Origin: Sycon ciliatum
Taxonomy: Eukaryota; Porifera; Calcarea; Leucosolenida; Sycettidae
Assembly: GCF_964019385.1 (NCBI RefSeq)
Contig: NC_088655.1
Location: 25,740,364 to 25,804,363, forward strand
Direction: 5' to 3'
Length of the DNA stretch: 64,000 nucleotides
The stretch's first letter is position 1. Each line of letters opens with the position of its first letter. Positions 11,001-23,837 of this stretch are shown piece after piece. Under the pieces are notes generated by a model that saw nothing but the letters and a program-made list of their open reading frames with translations, made no database searches and was not told the origin of the DNA. The translations under genes were made by a program, and so were the position numbers.

Positions 11001-14000
11001 GCCTGGCTTGTTGGGGTTTGTCACTCCAAAATGTGGCAGGTACCACGCTCTCTGAGAAGGCATCTGGAGCTGGGAGGGTGTGAGCTTGGTGGCGTATCCG
11101 TCGTCAATATACTGTGCAATCCTGGCGCAGTACGCTTCAGAGAATGCAGGGTTCCTGTTCATCTTGCGTTCAATGGACAGGATGCGGCGCGTTGCTGACG
11201 TTTTACTCTCCGGTAGGCTTACGTCAGCATCTCTCCACAGCAAGCCGGTCTCCCATCGTTCCCCGATACGTCTCGTGGTGGATTCCAGGATCCTTTCGGC
11301 CTTCGCTTCCTGTCGCGAGCGTATGCTCTCGCTGCGGACTTGTACACCAAACGATTCTGTGGTGAAGTAGTGCTTCACCTGCTGGTGGAGGCCGATATCC
11401 GTGTCCTCGGCACTGCCTTCTTCTCCCGTGCCGTCAAGTCGGGCATGCAGTACCTGATCAGCTCCACCGAGTTGGCCGTGTATCGACCACCCCAGCTTGC
11501 ACCGGCTCAGTGTGGGTGCGTTGGGTGGGCCCTCGATCGTCTCCCTGGGCAAGATAACATGGCAGTTGTCTTGGCCAATCAGCAAGCGCGGCTTCTTTGT
11601 CGCGCTGAGAGGGATGTCTGCGCTGCTCACGTGTTGCCAACGCTGTCGCTGATGGTTGATGTCGACATGCTGGGCTGGTAGGTGCAGCTCACGCACAGTC
11701 CGGGCCGACAGCTGGAGGTCTCCGTCCTGACCGCTCACGGTGATCGTGACCTCCCTGTAGTCAGGATCTTGCTGGCACATACCGTTCGTCCATGCTAGCG
11801 TCAATGGCCTACATGGCCCTTCTGCTCCCACCTGCTTTGCGATGTCTGAATCCAGCAGGGTGACCGTTGATGCTTCATCCAGTAGTGCGGCCGTGTTCAC
11901 CACACCTTTCGGTCCGCGGATTGCTACCGGCACTGTTCTCAGAACGACTCTGCTTTGCTGTTGGGCGCTAGCTAGGTTCGTGCGTTCGACATCGTCCTTC
12001 CTCTTTGGTGGGTGCAGCATCGGATGGTGAAGCCGGTCACAGCCATCCTTCTTACAGGGTGTACTGTCAGGGCACTCTCTAGTGCGGTGGCCCTGGCCAA
12101 GGCAGGTGAAGCATCGTCGTTCTGTCTTGACCCATCTCCAGCGTTCGTTGCTCGTCTTGCGTGCGAATTCTCGGCACTCAGCCACCTTGTGGCCTGCCCG
12201 TCCGCAGAAGTCGCACTTTCTCTCGCTGGCCACGAAGGCAGTCTGCCGCTGGCCGCTCTGTTGAGCAGTCGGTGGCGGCTTCATATTGCTGCCTGTTGAC
12301 ACACACTTTGCTGCCGTCGTGTCGATTCTCCAAACACAACAGAGCGCATCTGCTCTCTTTGCGAGCCACTCTGCCAGTGTTTTCATCGTCACTGGATCTT
12401 TGCACTCTGCTACGTGCTCTCCCCATTGACGGGTCAAGCTGCTCGGTAGTTTCTGCACGATCTCCTGGCGGAGCTGCGGGTTAGCTAAGTGGCCTGTGCT
12501 CTTGAGGAGCTCCATGGTCGACACCAAGTTGCTAACTGAGTTCGCCAAGTCAATAAGCTGCTCGAAGTCGTCGTCTCGCAACTTAGACATGGTCTTGACC
12601 TGGGCAATCATGGACTGGACCAAATGGTCCGGCTGGCCGAACCGCATCTGGAGAGTGTGCATCACTCGATCAATGTTGTCCGGTACGACGAGCATTGATT
12701 TCACACTGTCCAAAGCCTTTCCCTTCAAGGCTCTCTGCAGACGGGTCATGTTCTCCTGGTTGGAGAAACCACACTCTGCAGTGGAGGCCGTAAACGTCCG
12801 GTTGAACATCGGCCATGCTGTCGGATCACCGTTGTAGGCCGGCAGGTCTTTTGTGGCTAATTGTCTAGCCATCATTCTCCGCAGGTCCTTGTCCGAGGTG
12901 TTCTGGTGGGCTGGAGTGGTCGCCCTCGGTGGCGTCAGCTTATCCGACAATACCTGGGCCAGCTGTGACACTGCTGATGCAACAGCTGTCTGTATGCTGT
13001 CACCTGATGTGGCCTGCGTCTGCAGGCTAGCAGGACCATCAGTACTTGCTGGTCGTTTCGGGGTCCATCGTCACGGCACCCTGCTCCCGCGCTCCTGGAC
13101 GGAGGGAGATCGCATGTGAAGGTGTCGGCACCGGCCGCACCACGTGGCTCACTTTGCGCTTTGGTCTGCAGCTCGCGCCTTTCCCGGTTGGAAGGTGCCA
13201 TGTCCACCTGCATGACTGCTAGTTGAGCTCTGGTCTCCTCCAGCTCGTACTCTAGATTCTGCACTTGGTCCTCCAGGTCGCATGACGTGCTGGTGAGCTG
13301 GCTGATGCGATAGTCTCTGGCTACCAAGTCACTTTGGAGGCGGTCGTTGCTTGCTTCGGCCTTGGCAAGATCTCCCTCCAGGGACTTGATCACCTGCACC
13401 TGGTCAGCATGCCTCGCGTCTTCCTGGAAGATCCGCTGCTTCAGGGTTGCAATCGTCTGTTGCTGTAGCTGGAGTTCGTCTTTCAGTCGTCTTTTTTCTT
13501 CAAGCTCCACAGTGAGCTTGTCGTCATAGGCTCGCTCATTGGAGCCAGTGTTCTGTCGGCATAACTTCAGCTGCCCCTCCAACTCCTGGATCCTTATCTC
13601 CGCAGCACACAGAGGCTGCACAAGGCTGGTGGCTGGAATTACTGCTGGAGTAGCAGCGTCATGTGGGTTACTGTCCGTGCATCCCTGGGCTGGCATGACA
13701 CTTTGAGTCACTTCGACCTCCTCGTGCTGTGGGTGCTGTTCTGCGTCTTGAGCAGATACTGGTTCTTCACCGTCCCTCACGAAGTAGTGTGACTCCTGCA
13801 TGTCCATTGCCCTCTCGCTGTGGCCGTAGTCGAGCACGGGTGCTGCTGTGCCTCCGTTGTCGACCTCCTCGTCGGCCTGAATCGCCGCCAGGTCCGCGGC
13901 GAGCTGGACATTGGAGAGTCTCTTCTCGCTTTCCAGCCTATGGCTTCTCGCCTCCTCTTCAAGTGCAGCCACACGCTGCGCTGCCACCAGCTCCACTTTC

Positions 14001-14235
14001 CGCTTCCTGGCTTCAGCAGCACTGCTCGAAGAGCGTCGAGAAACACTCGAGAATCGGCTCAGTGTCGAGGAGGAGATACTTTCGGTTTCCTCCGCGACGC
14101 TGCCTGCGACAACGTTACTGATATTGTCGCTCCTGCTGCAACAAGTCGGCTTCACTTTCCGGCCTTTGGTCTCACGTTGAGATCGCCTGACCTGTTCACT
14201 GTGCCGCTTGTCGACGTCCATTATCTTTCCGTCCG
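8028..14235 (-). pseudogene. BEL/Pao gag-pol region (fossil)
   Basis: In minus-strand order: a coiled-coil-rich gag N-terminus (about 13.0-14.2 kb); a gag domain and two CCHC knuckles (CDFCGRAGHKVAEC and CFTCLGQGHRTREC, about 12.1-12.2 kb); an aspartic protease of the BEL type (about 11.6-11.9 kb); reverse transcriptase (about 10.4-11.1 kb); RNase H (LHVFGDASESAFAAA, about 10.0 kb); and integrase with zinc-binding, catalytic and BEL-type C-terminal parts (about 8.1-9.1 kb). Order and motifs are those of Pao/BEL rather than gypsy. The region has about three interruptions and is treated as a fossil. Confidence 0.85.
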
Positions 14236-14266
14236 GCTGGTTCGAATCTGGCTCTCGAAGGACCAA

Positions 14267-14957
14267 TGTTTCCACCTCTCGTCTTGATTCACCATTCCAC
14301 AAACGTAACGTCGTTACTGTATTATTAGAAGACTGTATTATTACTCTTTCATTCTCATGCCAAACAGTTAACTCAACTAAAACAAGACCAAAACTAGTGA
14401 CTTGCACCGCCGAAGCAGGAACCTAAACTCTCCCACACACCAAGGAAAACAAGCCTCCTCTACGCCTACGGATCACGGACTACAATCCCGATCCTAGCCT
14501 AGCGGCAAATAATACATACTAGACAAGTAGATGACAAAAGCGGTGCCGGTGTTAGGTGACAGCTGCATACGAATGCATGAAAGGGGTCAGACAGTTGTGC
14601 AGGCGCGTGCTCGGCGATGGGCACGGGGGGCACGTGCACCCCCCAAAAATTATCAATCTGGGTTATTGCAATTGTAATGACTGTATGCAAATATGCTCTA
14701 AAATTCAAGAAAGGTTGCAAACAAATTGCAGAAAATTGCCGGGGGGGCTCCCCTCGGCTCCCGTGCACCTAGTTGGGCGGCCGAGCACGCCCCTGATGTG
14801 TACCGGCAGTTGTAACTGGAGCCGACTGAAAGTCAATACATCAATAGCAGTGTTAGTCGTACATGAAGCCCAAACTACAGAAAGTGTAGCAGTGGATACA
14901 AAGTAAGTTGCATACGACGGGCGTTGCTTGTCGCCAACGTCGCCTACGGAGGCAACA
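14267..14957 (-). repeat. BEL/Pao 5' LTR with a MITE insertion
   Basis: 691 bp; about 200 bp of this is the inserted MITE at 14600-14795. The remaining sequence corresponds to the 505-bp LTR at 4895-5399. The adjacent primer-binding region lies at 14230-14265. Confidence 0.85.
14600..14795. mobile_element. hAT-like MITE in the BEL LTR
   Basis: 196 bp, with ends CAGGCGCGTGCTCGGC and GCCGAGCACGCCCCTG, which are inverted repeats of the CAGGGGCG type seen in hAT elements. It is absent from the other LTR (junction near 5223). The flanks give only an imperfect duplication (TTGTG/ATGTG). Confidence 0.7.
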
Positions 14958-15101
14958 CCTGGGTTAGAGGGCTCTATTTGCATCAAGCGCTTGTGCCTCG
15001 CGTTCAGCACAGGGCTTACTTCAAGGACTTTAGTTTAGCCTAGGTCCAGCACTCCAAATGATAATAATTTGAAGTGAATCCGTTATGGCTAGGCCTAGCT
15101 A

Positions 15102-15506
15102 GGGGCGCGTTTGGTTGGTACGAACTAGAACAGGATTCACCAGAACAGCGCGTTTGGTAGGGACTGCACCTGTTCTGGGTCGGCCAGAACATGTTCTGCT
15201 TGCTCCGGCCTTGAGGCCGGAGCAGACCGAGCAGTTTCATTTTTTCACAGTGAAACCTGGCGGGAACTTGATACAAAAATGATCACGTACATACGCTTTT
15301 GGGTTGGACTCGTTGTCATGGTTGTACCGTACAAAGTGACCATGGTGACCCATACACATTTTGAAGAATGCACCAAGTAAGTAAGTTTAGCACATTCTTC
15401 CACAAAAATGTTCTCTGTTTCTGGAGTACCGTTTGGTTGGCATGAGGCTGCTCCATGTGCACCAGCTGTTCGATCCTGTTCTAGATCGTACCAACCAAAC
15501 GCACCC
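15102..15506. mobile_element. MITE with GCGTTTGGTTGGTACGA ends
   Basis: About 405 bp. The left end GCGTTTGGTTGGTACGA and the matching right end (TCGTACCAACCAAACGC) form inverted repeats of about 26 bp including flanking bases. The GTTTGGTTG core recalls Harbinger/hAT MITE ends. A second internal inverted pair (CCAGAACA..., CTCCGGCC) adds hairpins. The target duplication is unclear. Confidence 0.6.
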
Positions 15507-15513
15507 GGGCCTA

Positions 15514-15930
15514 GGCCTCCGCGGAATATGCTCGTATTTTTACCGATAATTCCTTTGAGCATTGCTCAAAATTTCGACCGATTATTCCCGTAATTCCACC
15601 AATATTTCTCACAAGAATGCTTTTTTATCCCCTTTTTTGCAGATACCGTACCACGTACGGGTTTTTTTGCCACTTGTACGGGCAAAAAAATCACGGTTCG
15701 CGTGAAACTCGGCTGGAAGCTTTTTTTCTTTCTTTTTTGAAACACCGGGCGATCAACTTCAGGATCACAAGCTTTTTGGTACAAATCAGGGTGTTATAAA
15801 TGGAAAAAATTGAAAAAAGGGGGGCATTGCTCAAATTTTACCGATTATTCCACAAAAATTGCCAATAATTCCCGTTTTAAAAATCACACCGATAATTCCC
15901 GAAATTATGCCGGCACATTTCGCGGAGGCC
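15514..15930. mobile_element. MITE with GGCCTCCGCG ends and TA duplication
   Basis: 417 bp. The ends GGCCTCCGCGGAATATG and (reverse complement) GGCCTCCGCGAAATGTG are flanked by TA on both sides. Inside are many copies of ACCGATTATTCC/CCGATAATTCC. The TA duplication suggests a Tc1/mariner-like or CTA-targeting source. Confidence 0.65.
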
Positions 15931-15932
15931 TA

Positions 15933-16466
15933 GTTATGGCTGAAGGAAAAGATATGGCAGCTACGACAGGTGGCGTATTGACGGGCGAATTTGGAGGTGA
16001 CGGCGATCAGCTGATAGCTTGCTGTCAGGTGCTGAGAGCTTCTCCGATTCTGAGAGCGTTTCAGAGTCAGGTATTGGTCGAGAGCGTCCTCCACGATGCC
16101 GAAAACGACGTACCGATCAGCGTTTTGTTGGCTGCTGGTAAAGCTTGAGTGGGGTACAAAAAGACATAGGGAACAAATGAGATGGATCTTTCGGATGCAG
16201 GCGAACGTGGTGACAGCAATGATGATGATAACACCAATGAAGGGGAACGTTCCTGTGGATGCTGAGTTGTACTGAACGTATACGCCGAACCGACTTCAGA
16301 GCTCTGAAGCACACAGGGCAGGAGCTGAAGAAACAATAGCGTCGTGCACCACAGGGGAACGTATATAGGGATTTAATAGCCCAGAACAACTAGCTAGCTG
16401 TTGCCCAATGCATTGGATGCAAGTGGCAGACCTGCATCGTGCACTGTCTGGAAATGAGTGTTTTAA
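15933..16466. other. no gene recognised
   Basis: It contains a modest open frame at 15810-16148 that starts inside the preceding MITE and has no known domain. I see no RNA gene or clear repeat. Confidence 0.4.
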
Positions 16467-17510
16467 GGCGGCAGACTACCCAAAAATTCGCTGAAAAATC
16501 GAATTTGTAAATTCATATTGAGTGCTACGTCAGTTAAAAGAGCATGAATAGCTGCAAATTCTCTGAAAATTGTGTCCCTATCTGACCAGCCGTTCAAGAG
16601 TTATGGCCGAAAATGTGCCCTTGCAAGGAAAGATTTTTTTGTTGCATGCTGTCATTTGTTGGCAGCACTGTATTTGAATGTGAGCAGACCGTGCGCAACT
16701 TGTCGTATTATGGAAACACGCGAAAGTGTGCAGAATTTTGCCCCAAGTCCAAAAAAGTCCAAAAAATCACGTTAAAAAACCACGTATTGGGCTGCACGGC
16801 GGCGGGCGAAGCCCGCCGCCGTGCAGCAGGACTTTTGCCAGCACACTCGTGACGTTGCAGATATGTGGCTTGATTATTGTAGTTGACGTTGATTTAGTGA
16901 CTTTGGCAAGTTTGAGTCGTGTCAAGAAGTCAGGTAGGATTCAGTACTAGGCAGTAGTGAAACGTGAGTGGCAGTCTTTGCCGGTTTCTGAGGGCATCCT
17001 GGATTTGGTGTGCAGCGCTGTGGAAATGGCTTGCTGTGGAGGTCCCAGCACTGGATGTTGTATCAAAGGTACGACCTCGTAGCACACCCTAAACCTAAAA
17101 AATTCAAAAATTGACTTGGGTCTGTGGGAGTCCGCGAGAGAACGCCCACTCGTTCCGTTGTGACAGATTCCAGGGCCACGTTGAGGGGCCCTACCCCACC
17201 ACCCATGGCTGCTTCTGGACTTGTTTTAGGTTTGGGTCCCGCGCACGGACAGAATGGGCACGAAAATGTGAAAAAATGTAAATGCATTTGTTTGACTCCT
17301 GGGTGGCTCGCACACCGTGGCACTATGCCGGAAATTTGAGTTTTTCCGGCCTGGAAAGCCTGTCAGTGAGGCGCAAGAACTTGTAAATCATGTCCTGAGG
17401 GCCAGCATAGTGGCAGGAGTGTGTGGTCAAAATTTCACTCAAATCCACTGAGAAACACCAAAGTTACGGTCAATTGAATGCCATATGAAATTTATGGGTA
17501 GGCTGCCCCC
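16467..17510. mobile_element. TTAA-targeting element with GGCGGCAGACTACCC ends
   Basis: 1044 bp bounded by TTAA (16463-16466 and 17511-17514). The ends are GGCGGCAGACTACCCAAAAA and, from the right, GGGGGCAGCCTACCCATAAA. TTAA duplication is shared by piggyBac and Kolobok; these G-rich ends look more Kolobok-like. There is no transposase frame, so it is non-autonomous. It contains a perfect 16-bp hairpin at 16792-16826. Confidence 0.75.
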
Positions 17511-19423
17511 TTAAGAATTGAGATACACCGAATGGTCAAGGCTAGTGAACATGATCTGAGTGGAAAGAAGTCAAATCGGGCCTCGGATTGCGGACTGATG
17601 TGTAACGTTACGATAAAGGGGAAGTTAAAGGGGAAGTTAAGGCAAAAATTAAAATTTCACCAGTTGTAGTAGCAAAAATTAAAATTTCACCAGTTGTAGT
17701 CTTCGGGGTGCTGAGTCGAATGGTCGTGGTCCGAGGAAGCTGAGACGCTCCCTTCCTACTTGAATCCCAATCGAACTCGCGCACTTCCACCGAAACTGGG
17801 TGACTGCGCCGTACTAGATGGGGATTTGTATGCAAAATGTCACTAAAAGCGCCATTTCGTTCTTATAAAAGCGAGGATGACCGCGATTGGCCCATATGTT
17901 GTAGTCTTTTGGACGCTGAGTCGCCTGGTTTTGGTCCGAAAAGGCTGCGATGCAGCGTTCCTCCTTTATTCCTAATCGAACATGGTTGAGCAAGCGGTCA
18001 CATGCCCCTGGGTGCCCAAATCACCTGGTCACCACGCCAGCAGGCGACAACTTTCACACCAAGGTTCAACTCGAGTTCAACTCGAGTGACAGGACTACAT
18101 CCAAAAAAGGTCAAACAGGCTAGGAAGTTGTACCCTGCAGGCACGGTGACCAGGTGACTGGTGTACGCAGGAGCACGTGACCGCTTCTTCAACCATGTTC
18201 GATTGGGAATAAAGGAGGACCGCTGCATCGCAGCCTTTTCGGACCAAAACTAATCGACTCAGCGTCCAAAAGACTACAACATATGGGCCAATCGCGGTCA
18301 TCCATGCTTTTATAAGAACGAAATGGCGCTTTTAGTGACATGGTGTCCCGTCACTTCGGAGCGTGACGTCTCGTCGCGCGACCTTTCGAAGCGGTCATTT
18401 CGAAGACAGTCAGTTAGGAACGGGGACACTTCGGAGTGTGTCAAATTCGGCGCCAGACGATTCGACGAGAACCAGTTCGGAGAATGGCCACGACATCGCC
18501 TGTTCATTTCGTCGTCACACCCGCTTTTGCTGGGAGAAAAATCGCACTTCTTTTCGCCTGTTCATTTCACGACTCCCTGGTTTGAACTTTTCGCCTGTTC
18601 ATTTCACGACTCCCTGGTTATAACTCTACACCTCCGTCCTTCAAAAGCAATGGCACCAGACTAATTACCACAGATTCTTGTCGAGGTCGACGATGGCTGA
18701 GGAACAACCCGACTATGTTGGCATCACAAGCCGAGTAAGACCGAAGCTGGTTAAATCCGGCTATGGATACGTGCAGGACAAGCGAGGTCGAGACGAGATT
18801 GTCTACTGGAAATGCGAGAGCCGCGACGAGTTTGCATGTAACGGACGATTGAGGACAGACGCCGGATTGATAGTAGCTTATGTTGGGAGCCACAATCACG
18901 CTCCAGATGCAACCAGAGCTGAGGTTGTGAAGGCGCTCACGGACGTGAAGGAGAAAGCCAAATCCTCCCAAGACTCCGGTCACCACATTGTGACGTCTGC
19001 AACCAACGCTGTATCGCAGGAAGCCGTGGTACAACTCCCATCGGGCAACGCATTGAAACGCAAATTTCAAAGGACACGAGTAACTGCTGGAAATGTTCCC
19101 CCGACACCAGCGTCGCTACTGGATTTACAGCTGCCTGACCGTTACCTTAGAACGCACACCGGCGATGACTTCGTGCTGCATGACGCTGGGCCAGAGGCCG
19201 GCCAATTGAGATGCATTGTCTTCGCCAGTGCCGATCGCATGAGTATGCTTCGAGACGCCAAGTCGTTCCATATGGGTGGAACGTTCAAATGTGTGCCACT
19301 ACTGTTCCTGCAGCTGTATACAATTTTGGCAAGGAATGGTGAAGAAGTTCTTCCCGCTGCCTATTGTCTGCTGCCAAATAAGACGTCAGCCATGTATGAA
19401 AGGATATTCCAAGCCCTACTTAA

Positions 19424-21161
19424 AGGGGAAGTATACCCTAAAATCAAATTTTCACCAGTTGTAGTCTTCGGGGTGCTGAGTCGAATGGTCTTGGTCCGAG
19501 GAAGCTGAGACGCTCCCTTCCTACTTGAATCCCAATCAAACTCGCGCACTTCCACCGAAACTGGGTGACTGCGCCCTACTAGATGGGGATTTGTATGCAA
19601 AATGTCACTAAAAGCGCCATTTCGTTCTTATAAAAGCACGGATGACCGCGATTGGCCCATATGTTGTAGTCTTTTGGACGCTGAGTCGACTGGTTTTGGT
19701 CCGAAAAGGCTGCGATGTAGCGTTCCTCCTTTATTCCCAATCGAACATGGTTGAACAAGCGGTCACGTGCTCCTGCGTACACCAGTCACCTGGTCACCGT
19801 GCCTGCAGGGTACAACTTACTAACCTGTTTGACCTTTTTTGGGTGCACTCCTGTCACTCGAGTTGAACTCGAGTTGAACCTTGGTGTGAAATGTGTCGCC
19901 TGCTGGCGTGGTGACCAGGTGATTTTTTTTTTTTTATTTTTTATTTATTGCAACATCTCAAGACTCGGCGGAAACACCGGCCAATATTACGAGAGTGGGT
20001 GATTGCCAACCACGGCGATAAATAGAAAGAAGGGGAGGGAAAAAGAAAGAGTAGCAAAACGAACAGCAACAACAACTCCGTAAAGAAAGATAATGTCAAA
20101 TAAAAACAGTGAAAAACACAGAGACGCAAAGGACATGTGGATAATGAGCTATGCATGTCGTAGTAAATAAGGGGCGGCACGGATCTTAAACAGGCGGAGT
20201 GAGGTCAGGTCCTTAACTTCTCTGGGTAGAGTGAGCCAAACAGAATAAGCAATAAAGAGAGGGGAGCGCAAAAGAGTGGATGAGTTACACTTAGGGAGTA
20301 AGAGTGAGTTTCTAGTTCTTAGAGAAGAGAACCAATTAAAACACATGAGATGAGGTGGGCACAACTCAAGCTTAATAGAATGGACAAGAGAAGCCAGGTG
20401 TGCACTGCGTCCATGTGATAACGGGGTTGTGTGAGCGATTAAAGGGCGGATGATGAGAGCATGCGGGGTTGACGGAGGAGAATTTTAAGGATTTTCTTGT
20501 GATGTATTTCAAGCTTTGCAGCAGCGGAAGAGGATAACCCAACCCAAGACGTATCTGCATAATGAAATATTGGGCGAAGGTAGGCGAAATAAAAAAGAAG
20601 CTTGCAAGAAAGTGGGAGGTAGGAGCAGTGGGGGGAGAGAATTCCTAAGGATTTACTTGATTTTTTACAGATATATTCGATGTGAGGTACCCAAGAGAGT
20701 GCAGAGTCAATCACAATGCCAAGGTGTTTGTGAGAAGACACTATGTCAATTGGATTTGGAAAGTTGGCATGGATGAGGGTTGTGAACTCCGGCTGGGGAT
20801 TTGGGCACCCAGGATCACGTGACCGCTTGTTCAACCATGTTCGATTGGGAATAAAGGAGGAACGCTGCATCGCAGCCTTTTCGGACCAAAACCAGTCGAC
20901 TCAGCGTCCAAAGGAGTACAACATATGGGCCAATCGCGGTCATCCGTGCTTTTATAAGAACGAAATGGCGCTTTTAGTGACATTTTGCATACAATTCCTC
21001 ATCTAGTAGGGCGCAGTCACCCAGTTTCGGTGGAAGTGCGCGAGTTCGATTGGGATTCAAGTAGGAAGGGAGCGTCGCAGCTTCCTCGGACCAAGACCAT
21101 TCGACTCAGCACCCAGAAGACTACAACTGGTGAAAATTTGATTTTAGGGTATACTTCCCCT
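19424..21161. mobile_element. foldback element copy 2 inside the MULE transposase gene
   Basis: Bounded by TTAA (19420-19423 and 21162-21165), with ends AGGGGAAGTATACCCT and its reverse complement. The arms match copies at 17.6, 26.1 and 31.7 kb. The transposase frame on either side is continuous when the insert and one TTAA are ignored, which confirms TTAA as the target duplication. A LINE fragment (19922-20803) interrupts the spacer. Confidence 0.85.
19922..20803 (-). mobile_element. LINE D, 5'-truncated fragment with poly(A) tail
   Basis: Inserted antisense in the foldback spacer. The T-run at 19922-19945 is its poly(A) tail, and imperfect duplications (GGTGATTT/GGGGATTT) flank it. The minus strand encodes the C-terminal part of an RT: HKHLGIVIDSALSWVPHIEY, LRPIFHYADTSWVG and, in another frame, the terminal block SVWLTLPREV...LRLFK. 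Frameshifts split the two parts. The poly(A) end sets it apart from LINE A. Most of the element is missing through 5' truncation. Confidence 0.75.
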
Positions 21162-21984
21162 TTAACCACACCCCAGGTCTCCAGCCCAATGCCATACATT
21201 GTGACTTTGAGATTGGGGCGATAAACGCTGCAAAGACCAAGTTCCCTGATGCCAATGTACGAGGATGCTTCTTCCACCTGAGCCAAAATGTGTATAAACG
21301 GATTCAAACAGCCGGCTTACAGGAGCGGTACGGCAATGATGTGGCGTTTGCCTTACGGATTCGAATGCTGACAGCCTTAGCGTTTGTCCGAGAAGCCGAC
21401 GTTCCGGAATATTACCAGATTCTGGAGGACGAATTTCCCGAAGAAGCTGAGGAAGTTATCACTTACTTCGAAGAGTACTACATTGGACGGCTGAGGAACA
21501 ACGGCACAAGGCGTACACCCCTATTCAGCCACGCCTTGGGGAACGTGCACAACGATGTGTTAAACAAGCAGCCAAGGACGAACAATGCACAGGAAGGGTG
21601 GTACCGTAGATTCGCAAGCCAAGTCAACTGCCACAACCCATCGATTTGGAAGATCATCACCAATATCGCTGATGAAGAGTAGCATGTGCACCAAAGACGG
21701 GAGCAGCTTGTTGCCGGCCATGCCGCCCCGGGACAAAAGAAGAGGTATGTGGACCGTGACGTGAAGACCATCCGAATTGTCCAGTCTTACGACAACCGTG
21801 AACCGCTCGAATTCCTCAGAGGAATAGCCCATAACCTTTCGTTTCATGTCAGTGAATAAACCTTCACCGCGTATACCGCAAGGTATTTTCACCAGAATTT
21901 GATTTAAATCATTGAACCAACGAAAAGTATCCACGTTTTCTCTTGTGAATTGTTATACGTTGTTCACACATGCCTTCAACTTTA

Positions 21985-22475
<491 letters not shown>

Positions 22476-23023
22476 CGCCGAAAGTGGAACTGCAACTCCC
22501 CGTGATACAGAACTGCCATTGTTATAATAATTTGGTTTGACTATGAGTCTGTCACCGCATTGATGTACAAAATACCTATACAATACTACACTATACTGTA
22601 TTGTACTTTGAAGCAGTCGGTCTGTAGCTGTTCAGCTGTGGGAACATTGCAATGGCGCTTCGAAACGTCGGGGGTCCGAACTTCCCGGGTCCCAGTTGAC
22701 GTGCGATGAGTTGTCGTGGCAGCGAAGTGACGGGTTTCGAAATGTGTCCGCGACGAGACGGTTCTCGACGATATGACCTCTTCGAACTGACGCTCGTCGA
22801 AATGTCCCGCTCCTAAGTGACCTAAGTGACGTAGAACCCATTCTGCATGCAAATCCCCATCTAGTAGGGCGCAGTCACCCAGTTTCGGTGGAAGTCCGCG
22901 AGTTCGATTGGGATTCGAGTAGGAAGGGAGCGTCTCAGCTTTCTCGGACCAAGACCATTCGACCCAGCACCCCGAAGACTACAAGTGGTGAAATTTTGAT
23001 TTTTTCCTTAACTTCCCCTTTAA

Positions 23024-23837
23024 GTAAAGTTTCTCAAGTCTGTGGACTCGTCCTGCTTCGCGAATGGGCACCGTATTGGTGGTGCGTCTCCGAATACTAT
23101 TTCGATGCTGTGTTCAAGAGCTGTCTGTCTCCTGCCAAAAATGTTACAAACTATAATACCAAGGTGCGCCGCTCAGTCGTCGGGAGCCTCAATGCATCAG
23201 AGCAGAGTCCGGGCTCGTCAACAGTAAACGATGAGAGCGTGCACACATGGCTGTAGCAAGAACGCACTGGAATTACCATCTGTCCGCCAAATTCTTCTAT
23301 TTTTGACATGTGTGTAGTGTTATTTGATGTGTAAATTGAGTACCAGCTTCAACAGTCCTATTATTTTGCCTTGCATTACGAGTTACTCTGGAGCTGATTT
23401 TTCGGCTGCGGCTGTTTCTGGTTTTGTTGCTTGGTTCCACCTCAAACCAGTCTTATTTGTGTGATCAGCTCATCTTTCACACCGATATACACTTGCGGAG
23501 AAATACAGGGCAAGATAATGGGTTTTTTTCAGTGTTTTGGTTGTACTGAACTGTGGACTGTTTAAATCACCACGAAACAGACATTAAAATACCGACCGGC
23601 ATCTAGAAAATGGTGAATGTAAGGCACTTCCCACCATAGTATCAGCCTAAAACTTTGGGATCTGAAAAACAGATAGTTGTAGGTGACCTTCATGCAAACA
23701 AAAGTTTTCGCCAGACTGCAGCTAACATTCCATTTCTACTTGTACTTGTAGATCTACGTAACTGTAGCCTACATGACGAAAGACGAGTATCGTCCATGGC
23801 ACGACCGTTCTACTTCTACAAGTTCTACGATTATTCA
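23024..23837. other. no gene recognised
   Basis: The open frame that ends at 23256 reads out of the foldback arm into about 75 unrelated codons (GLVLLREWAPYWWC...). I recognise no domain. The rest is unique-looking AT-rich sequence. Confidence 0.35.

Larger units (their letters stand above)
4895..14957 (-). mobile_element. BEL/Pao LTR retrotransposon, decayed, with nested insertions
   Basis: Two LTRs in the same orientation (4895-5399 and 14267-14957) flank a BEL/Pao gag-pol region on the minus strand. The element is bounded by the 5-bp direct repeat CCTGG (4890-4894 and 14958-14962). The LTRs start TGTT and end AACA as read on the minus strand. A purine-rich tract adjoins the 3' LTR (about 5400-5411). 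A tRNA-type primer-binding site beginning TGGTCC lies just inside the 5' LTR (about 14248-14265). The reading frame is broken in about three places, so this is a fossil. A 2.6-kb DNA element sits near the 3' end (5424-8018) and a 0.2-kb MITE in the 5' LTR. The clear LTR similarity suggests modest age. Confidence 0.88.
18693..21682 (+). pseudogene. MULE-type transposase with FLYWCH zinc finger, split by an insertion
   Basis: The first part (18693-19423) starts at ATG, MAEEQPDYVG, and has a FLYWCH-like finger (YWKC...CNGRL...HNH, residues about 30-70). The start of a MULE domain follows (FHMGGTFKCVPLLFLQLYT, then LPAAYCLLPNKT). The second part (21166-21682) resumes in the same frame with CDFEIGAINAAK, RGCFFHLSQNV and NNAQEGWYRRF before a stop. 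A 1.7-kb foldback element with TTAA on both sides separates them. The first catalytic Asp of the family motif DGTF is Gly here, and the frame ends early, so the copy is dead. The host nuclease family cuts at element ends. Confidence 0.8.

Noticed and set aside
23027-23256. A host exon following foldback copy 1
   Set aside because: There is no recognisable domain, no paired splice sites that I could defend, and the frame begins inside the foldback arm.
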